Translations under genes and position numbers: made by a program
Assembly (NCBI GenBank): GCA_030629865.1
Contig: DAOVOC010000026.1
Location: 1-9,645, forward strand
Direction of reading: 5' to 3'
DNA: 9,645 bases
From: a bacterium
GTDB taxonomy: Bacteria; Babelota; Babeliae; Babelales; GCA-2401785
Shown: piece after piece, positions 7,128 through 9,645 of the stretch
How the letters are laid out: each line of letters begins with the position of its first letter
How positions within the stretch are numbered: the first letter of the stretch is position 1
The notes under the pieces: generated by a model
Told to the model about the DNA's origin: nothing
Databases searched by the model: none
The model's input: the letters and a program-made list of their open reading frames with translations, nothing else

Positions 7128-7733
7128 ATGAGAAAACAAATACTCTTGGCTCTTTTGGCTGTAACGATTTTCGACTCCAATGTATCTGCAAAAACAACTA
7201 AGAAAGTGGACCCTACGGTCAAAAAAGCAAAGCAACTGAACAGTAGAATCAAGAATAAAAAAATCTCGGACACCCTTAAAAAAGCATCTGATACATTTGC
7301 CGACACACTTGTTAACACAAAAAATAAAAAGAAAGAATTAAAAAAAGACCTAAAAGAAGCTGAAAAAACATTTAAAGATGAAGTTAATGAATTTAGAAAA
7401 GAAGATGTTGTTAAAACAGCCAAAAAGAACATGAAACCTGCTAAAGACAAAAAAACTGGCAAACGCCAAAGCTATGCAGTAAGACTTCATATGGCCCTTA
7501 AGGGCAAAGAGATGCCAGAAAAGCTTGAAAAAGCATGGAATCAATTTTCAACAGAAAAAGAGAGAGTAGAAGGTGCACAAAAAGCCCTTAAAGAAGATGA
7601 AAAAGATGCAGCCAATACCTTTCTGGATGCTACAAAAGAAGACCCTGACGACAAAGAAATAGTCGACAAGGCACTCAAAAGTATCCGTGAAACAGAAAAG
7701 CGTAAAACAGAAAACAGAAAAGACCGTTCATAA
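7128..7733 (+). CDS. Exported lysine-rich helical protein, function unknown
   Basis: The 201-residue product begins with a signal peptide (MRKQILLALLAVTIFDSNVSA; likely cleavage after Ala21). The mature part is almost entirely charged and Ala/Leu-spaced, as in long alpha-helices or coiled coils, with Lys far in excess, and it contains no cysteine. Residues about 118-193 contain RLHM (119-122), LEKAWNQF (133-140) and EKDAANTFLDAT (158-169). This pattern recurs in the third gene of the cluster (8243-8731), so the two share a module. AGGAAGG (7114-7120) lies 7 nt before the ATG and a good extended -10 promoter lies upstream. A strong terminator follows at 7758. I do not recognise the family. A periplasmic or secreted location is predicted from the signal peptide only. 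Confidence 0.82.
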   Translation: MRKQILLALLAVTIFDSNVSAKTTKKVDPTVKKAKQLNSRIKNKKISDTLKKASDTFADTLVNTKNKKKELKKDLKEAEKTFKDEVNEFRKEDVVKTAKKNMKPAKDKKTGKRQSYAVRLHMALKGKEMPEKLEKAWNQFSTEKERVEGAQKALKEDEKDAANTFLDATKEDPDDKEIVDKALKSIRETEKRKTENRKDRS

Positions 7734-7757
7734 CAGGCATTAGACAATAGAATTCTT

Positions 7758-7790
7758 GAGGGGTCTGATTTTTCAGGCTCCTCTTTTTTT
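7758..7790 (+). terminator. Intrinsic terminator (or attenuator) before the Gly-rich gene
   Basis: GAGGGGTCTGA (7758-7768) pairs with TCAGGCTCCTC (7773-7783) over 11 bp, including two G-T wobbles, around a TTTT loop, followed by seven T's (7784-7790). It ends only 9 nt before the Shine-Dalgarno sequence of the next gene (7800-7805). It therefore either stops the first transcript with leaky read-through or acts as a leader terminator for the downstream genes. Confidence 0.9.
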
Positions 7791-7813
7791 CCCCAAATTG
7801 GGAGGCCTATATC

Positions 7814-8194
7814 ATGAAAAAAATAGTTGTAACAATATTAATAATCTCTGCAATTAGTTTTCCCGCCAGCTCAAGAGGCGGTGGTGGAGGAGGTGGAGGC
7901 GGCGGCTTTGGTGGCGGCGGTGGTAGTTTCGGTGGAGGCTATAGTGGCGGCTACGGTAGATCGTCGATGGGCAGCAGTATGAGTAGCTCACGACAAGACA
8001 GATCTGCAAAAGTTTCTTCAAGCGATAAATCGAGCAAGCTCAAAGACAGTAAAGAAACCGAAGATAAACCAAAAAAATTAACCCGCAAACAAAAGCGTGA
8101 GCAAAAACGCGAACGTAAACGTGAACGAAAACGTAAACGCGAAGAAGAGCGTAAACGCAAACGTGAAGAACAGGAAACCGCAGAAATAAACTAA
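7814..8194 (+). CDS. Small exported Gly-rich protein with Lys/Arg/Glu tail, function unknown
   Basis: The 126-residue product has three zones. First is a signal peptide (1 to about 20, ending SFPASS). Second is a glycine-rich block (22-47) of Gly runs broken by Phe, Ser and Tyr. Third, after a Ser-rich linker with RQDRSAKVSSSDK, is an extremely charged tail (about 86-119) made of Lys-Arg-Glu repeats such as KREQKRERKRERKRKREEE. The DNA of the tail is itself a degenerate array of 6-bp-like units around cgtaaacg and cgtgaacg, so it may have grown by slippage. GGGAGG (7800-7805) lies 8 nt before the ATG. The gene follows a strong terminator with no clear room for a promoter between. No enzyme motif is visible. 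The low-complexity composition makes homology calls unreliable, but the signal peptide and ribosome binding site support a real gene. Confidence 0.75.
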   Translation: MKKIVVTILIISAISFPASSRGGGGGGGGGGFGGGGGSFGGGYSGGYGRSSMGSSMSSSRQDRSAKVSSSDKSSKLKDSKETEDKPKKLTRKQKREQKRERKRERKRKREEERKRKREEQETAEIN

Positions 8195-8219
8195 AGAAAA
8201 AAAAGGTATTAGTATCACC

Positions 8220-8242
8220 GATCTTATGAGGAGATTAAGATC
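8220..8242 (+). promoter_or_regulatory. Hairpin presenting the Shine-Dalgarno sequence in its loop
   Basis: GATCTTA (8220-8226) and TAAGATC (8236-8242) form a perfect 7-bp stem immediately before the ATG at 8243. The 9-nt loop TGAGGAGAT contains the whole Shine-Dalgarno sequence GAGGAG (8228-8233). Such a structure could either display the site or let an RNA-binding factor mask it. No function is demonstrated. Confidence 0.5.
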
Positions 8243-8731
8243 ATGAGAAAAGCACTTTTAACAGCGACACTCTTAATTGTAAGCGCCGTTTCGCTGTATG
8301 CAACTACGGACCCCGCAATGATGGGGCCTGGGATGGAAGGCCATATGATGCGTCGAGGCAAACCTGGACGTGGGAAGATGGTGCGTCGCAACAAAGATGT
8401 AATGAAAGCTATGCGTAGACTCCATATGCTTAAACAAGAAGATGTTTCTGGAGAATTGAAAAGCGCCGTTTCAACATTTAAAGATGCAATAAAAGCCAAA
8501 GAAAAAGCTGCTGAACAATTCCTAAAATCAACTGACGATAATGAAACGGTCAAAAACATAGAAGAAACAGCAAAAGAACAACGTAAGGAAATGCGTAAAA
8601 AAAAGAAAAGCAAAGGAAAAGACCGTGGCAAAAAAGGCGGTGAACGCGGCAAGAAAAAAGGCTGGTTTAAACGCATGTTCGGTAAAGACGACAGTGATGC
8701 CGAAGTTGAATCTGAGGAACAAGAGGACTAA
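8243..8731 (+). CDS. Exported basic helical protein, related to the 7128-7733 product
   Basis: The 162-residue product starts with a signal peptide (MRKALLTATLLIVSAVSLYA; likely cleavage after Ala20). A Met/Gly/Arg-rich segment follows (MMGPGMEGHMMRRGKPGRGK, 26-45). Then comes a helical module (about 58-120) with RLHM (59-62), LKSAVSTF (72-79) and EKAAEQFLKST (87-97), which lines up with residues 119-169 of the first protein of the cluster. The C-terminus has a Lys/Arg/Gly stretch (116-145) and an acidic end (DDSDAEVESEEQED). The Met- and His-containing N-terminus loosely recalls small periplasmic proteins such as Spy/CpxP or ZraP, but their LTxxQ motif is absent, so I do not assign it. It lies 48 nt after the Gly-rich gene, probably in the same transcript, and is followed by a strong terminator. 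Confidence 0.8.
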   Translation: MRKALLTATLLIVSAVSLYATTDPAMMGPGMEGHMMRRGKPGRGKMVRRNKDVMKAMRRLHMLKQEDVSGELKSAVSTFKDAIKAKEKAAEQFLKSTDDNETVKNIEETAKEQRKEMRKKKKSKGKDRGKKGGERGKKKGWFKRMFGKDDSDAEVESEEQED

Positions 8732-8750
8732 ATAAATCACAACAGAAATT

Positions 8751-8788
8751 GAGGGTAAGTTTTTTGTAAAGCTTACCCTCTTTTTTTT
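8751..8788 (+). terminator. Intrinsic terminator of the small exported-protein cluster
   Basis: GAGGGTAAG (8751-8759) and CTTACCCTC (8772-8780) form a perfect 9-bp stem around a 12-nt loop and are followed by eight T's (8781-8788). It lies 20 nt after the stop of the preceding gene. Confidence 0.93.
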
Positions 8789-8814
8789 ACGCCACAATAA
8801 AAACCAGAATAAAA

Positions 8815-8964
8815 ATGTTTGCTAAAATCCTCGGGTTTGATGAAAAACGCATTGCTCAATGGCGTTTTGTACAAGCAGTTTTATGCTGGATATGGGCATT
8901 GGAAGACAAACTTGACATCGAATACTTTAGATTATTAACGGAAATCGCAACACAACTAGTTTAA
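8815..8964 (+). pseudogene. Probable C-terminal remnant of an aminoglycoside/hydroxyurea phosphotransferase
   Basis: A 49-codon open frame contains FDEKRIAQWRFVQAVLCW (8-25) followed by IWALED (26-31). The pattern W-x-F-V-Q-A-V-L-x-x-x-W-x-L-E-D is what I recall near the C-terminus of the APH(6)/hydroxyurea kinase family (streptomycin-6-kinase type). The catalytic HGD and DxD-type kinase motifs, expected well upstream, are absent. In-frame sequence upstream runs into the terminator and hits a stop at 8767-8769. There is no Shine-Dalgarno sequence before the ATG. The fragment ends with a normal stop, as expected for the tail of a larger gene whose 5' part was deleted. The family call rests on one short motif. 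It could instead be an unrelated small ORF. Confidence 0.45.
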
Positions 8965-9002
8965 AGAATCAGCATTCCCTAAATCATAATCTGATCAATT
9001 AA

Positions 9003-9515
9003 TCATCCGTATAAAAGAGCAGAATGAGGCTCTAAAATCAAAATAAATAAATCTCCAAGACTCTCAAAATCAGATCTTGCTATTTCTCGATTTTGAATAA
9101 CAATTTGCCGCAGTATTTGCAAATTATCATGAAGAGACGTTTGTATTGGTTTTAGATCAAGTGCATTGTCGGAAAAACCATAAACGGAATCATTTTCAAT
9201 TTTCCAACAGCGGTCTTTTTCTACAATAATTTCTTTACCCAAACCATTTTCCATCTTTCTCAAAACTAATTCAAATAACCTTAATACATCTTTTGTATTT
9301 ACTAATAGCTGCTTATTGCATCCATGTTGAGCAAACCTCTCTGGTGTAAAACCAACATCACCAATTACTTTTATTATGTTTCCAAGACATTCGATATCAC
9401 ACATACCCAATTCTCGGTCTTTTTTTATAATCCTCTCTATTTCTTCCCAATCATCAAAAAAAGATCCAACCCCAAGAGTAAAATCTTTAACTGCAAGATC
9501 ATATAAACGTAAATT
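9003..9515 (-). pseudogene. Gene of unknown function, 5' end lost at an IS30-type insertion
   Basis: An open frame reads on the minus strand from the edge of the IS element at about 9515 to a TGA at 9003-9005, roughly 170 codons. Translation from the upstream side gives LRLYDLAVKDFTLGVGSFF, then DDWEEIERIIKKDRELG, then MCDIECLGNIIKVIGDVGF, and ends ILILEPHSALLYG. The upstream part has normal protein composition but no ATG. The first ATG (9402-9404) and a TTG (9408-9410) lie inside and lack a good Shine-Dalgarno sequence. The frame meets a stop at 9522-9524, just inside the presumed IS end. I infer that the first part of the gene was separated by the insertion. No family is recognised. An intact shorter gene starting at 9404 remains possible. 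Confidence 0.5.
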
Positions 9516-9550
9516 GTAATTCTAAGTGCAACGCCTAGGGTGGAAAAAAA

Positions 9551-9630
9551 GTGAGCTGGCAATAGTCTTTGTACAGCTCACCAAGTATCCACTCAAAGGA
9601 GTTGTAAATGACCAAATATTGCCAGCTCAC
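9551..9630 (+). repeat. Nested inverted repeats across the transposase start
   Basis: GTGAGCTGGCAATA (9551-9564) is perfectly complementary over 14 bp to TATTGCCAGCTCAC (9617-9630), which lies inside the transposase reading frame. Its first 8 bases can alternatively pair with CAGCTCAC (9574-9581). The long pairing places the Shine-Dalgarno sequence and ATG in the loop. The short pairing leaves them free. Confidence 0.75.
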
Positions 9631-9645
9631 ATATGAACAAAGATG
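9608..9645 (+). CDS. IS30-family transposase, N-terminal fragment (runs off the right edge)
   Basis: Only 12 complete codons are visible, MTKYCQLTYEQR. The pattern MxKYxQLTYEQR is typical of IS30-family transposases, where it opens the N-terminal helix-turn-helix region (usually continuing ...I..L...G.S...IA...G...STI.RE). AAAGGAG (9595-9601) lies 6 nt before the ATG, a strong start signal. The DDE catalytic domain would lie beyond the window, so intactness cannot be judged. The first codons are also one arm of a 14-bp inverted repeat, suggesting translational control. Confidence 0.72.
   Translation, partial: MTKYCQLTYEQR

Larger units (their letters stand above)
9515..9645 (+). mobile_element. 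Left end of an IS30-family insertion sequence (partial)
   Basis: The call rests mainly on the transposase N-terminus at 9608. The left boundary is placed at about 9515, where the sequence TGTAATTCTAAGTGCAACG begins. It resembles the kind of terminal repeat seen in IS30-family elements, and the minus-strand gene loses its frame at exactly this point. About 93 nt of non-coding sequence lie between the boundary and the transposase start. The right end and target duplication are outside the window, so the boundary is approximate. Confidence 0.6.

Noticed and set aside
8091..8170. CRISPR-like or tandem repeat array
   Set aside because: The periodicity comes from Lys/Arg/Glu codons of the Gly-rich protein's tail. 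There are no spacers and the units are degenerate.
8243..8731. Assignment of this protein to the Spy/CpxP or ZraP families
   Set aside because: The Met/His/Gly-rich N-terminus is suggestive, but the LTxxQ motifs that define Spy/CpxP are missing and the composition is too low in complexity.
8528..8797. An 89-codon minus-strand frame rich in Phe
   Set aside because: It is the reverse complement of a Lys-rich coding region, where AAA/GAA runs become TTT/TTC, and it crosses the terminator.

Overview
The window looks like a slow-evolving core of a low-GC, Gram-negative-type, probably host-associated bacterium, followed by an accessory stretch that decays into an insertion sequence. The ribosomal proteins, EF-G and EF-Tu are standard bacterial forms. 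An M50 site-2 protease and a lipoprotein with a lipobox point to a cell with an envelope stress/processing system and exported lipoproteins. Small, lysine-rich exported proteins and a compact genome style would fit an intracellular lineage such as Candidatus Dependentiae (TM6). That placement is an inference from overall style, not from a database match.

Bases 1-3289 (minus strand) are the classic str operon in the order rpsL-rpsG-fusA-tuf, with tuf running off the left edge. It is tightly packed (11, 21 and 30 nt gaps) and preceded by a long leader with small hairpins. Bases 3651-4769 (plus) encode an RseP-like intramembrane metalloprotease. It converges on rplM (4844-5269, minus) and the two share a strong two-way terminator at 4786-4823. 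No rpsI follows rplM here.

Bases 5439-7025 (plus) encode an unusual exported lipoprotein made of a Memo-like domain fused to an AMMECR1 domain. It is divergent from rplM, and promoters for both directions can be read in the gap.

Bases 7128-8731 (plus) hold three small genes with N-terminal signal peptides: two lysine-rich helical proteins that share a recognisable module, flanking a glycine-rich protein with a long Lys/Arg/Glu tail. Two clear intrinsic terminators (7758-7790 and 8751-8788) punctuate them. A 7-bp hairpin displays the Shine-Dalgarno sequence of the third gene in its loop.

Bases 8815-9645 are gene debris: an apparent C-terminal remnant of an aminoglycoside/hydroxyurea phosphotransferase, then a minus-strand gene whose 5' end is cut off, then the left end of an IS30-family element whose transposase starts at 9608 and leaves the window. 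The IS leader has nested inverted repeats that could control transposase translation.
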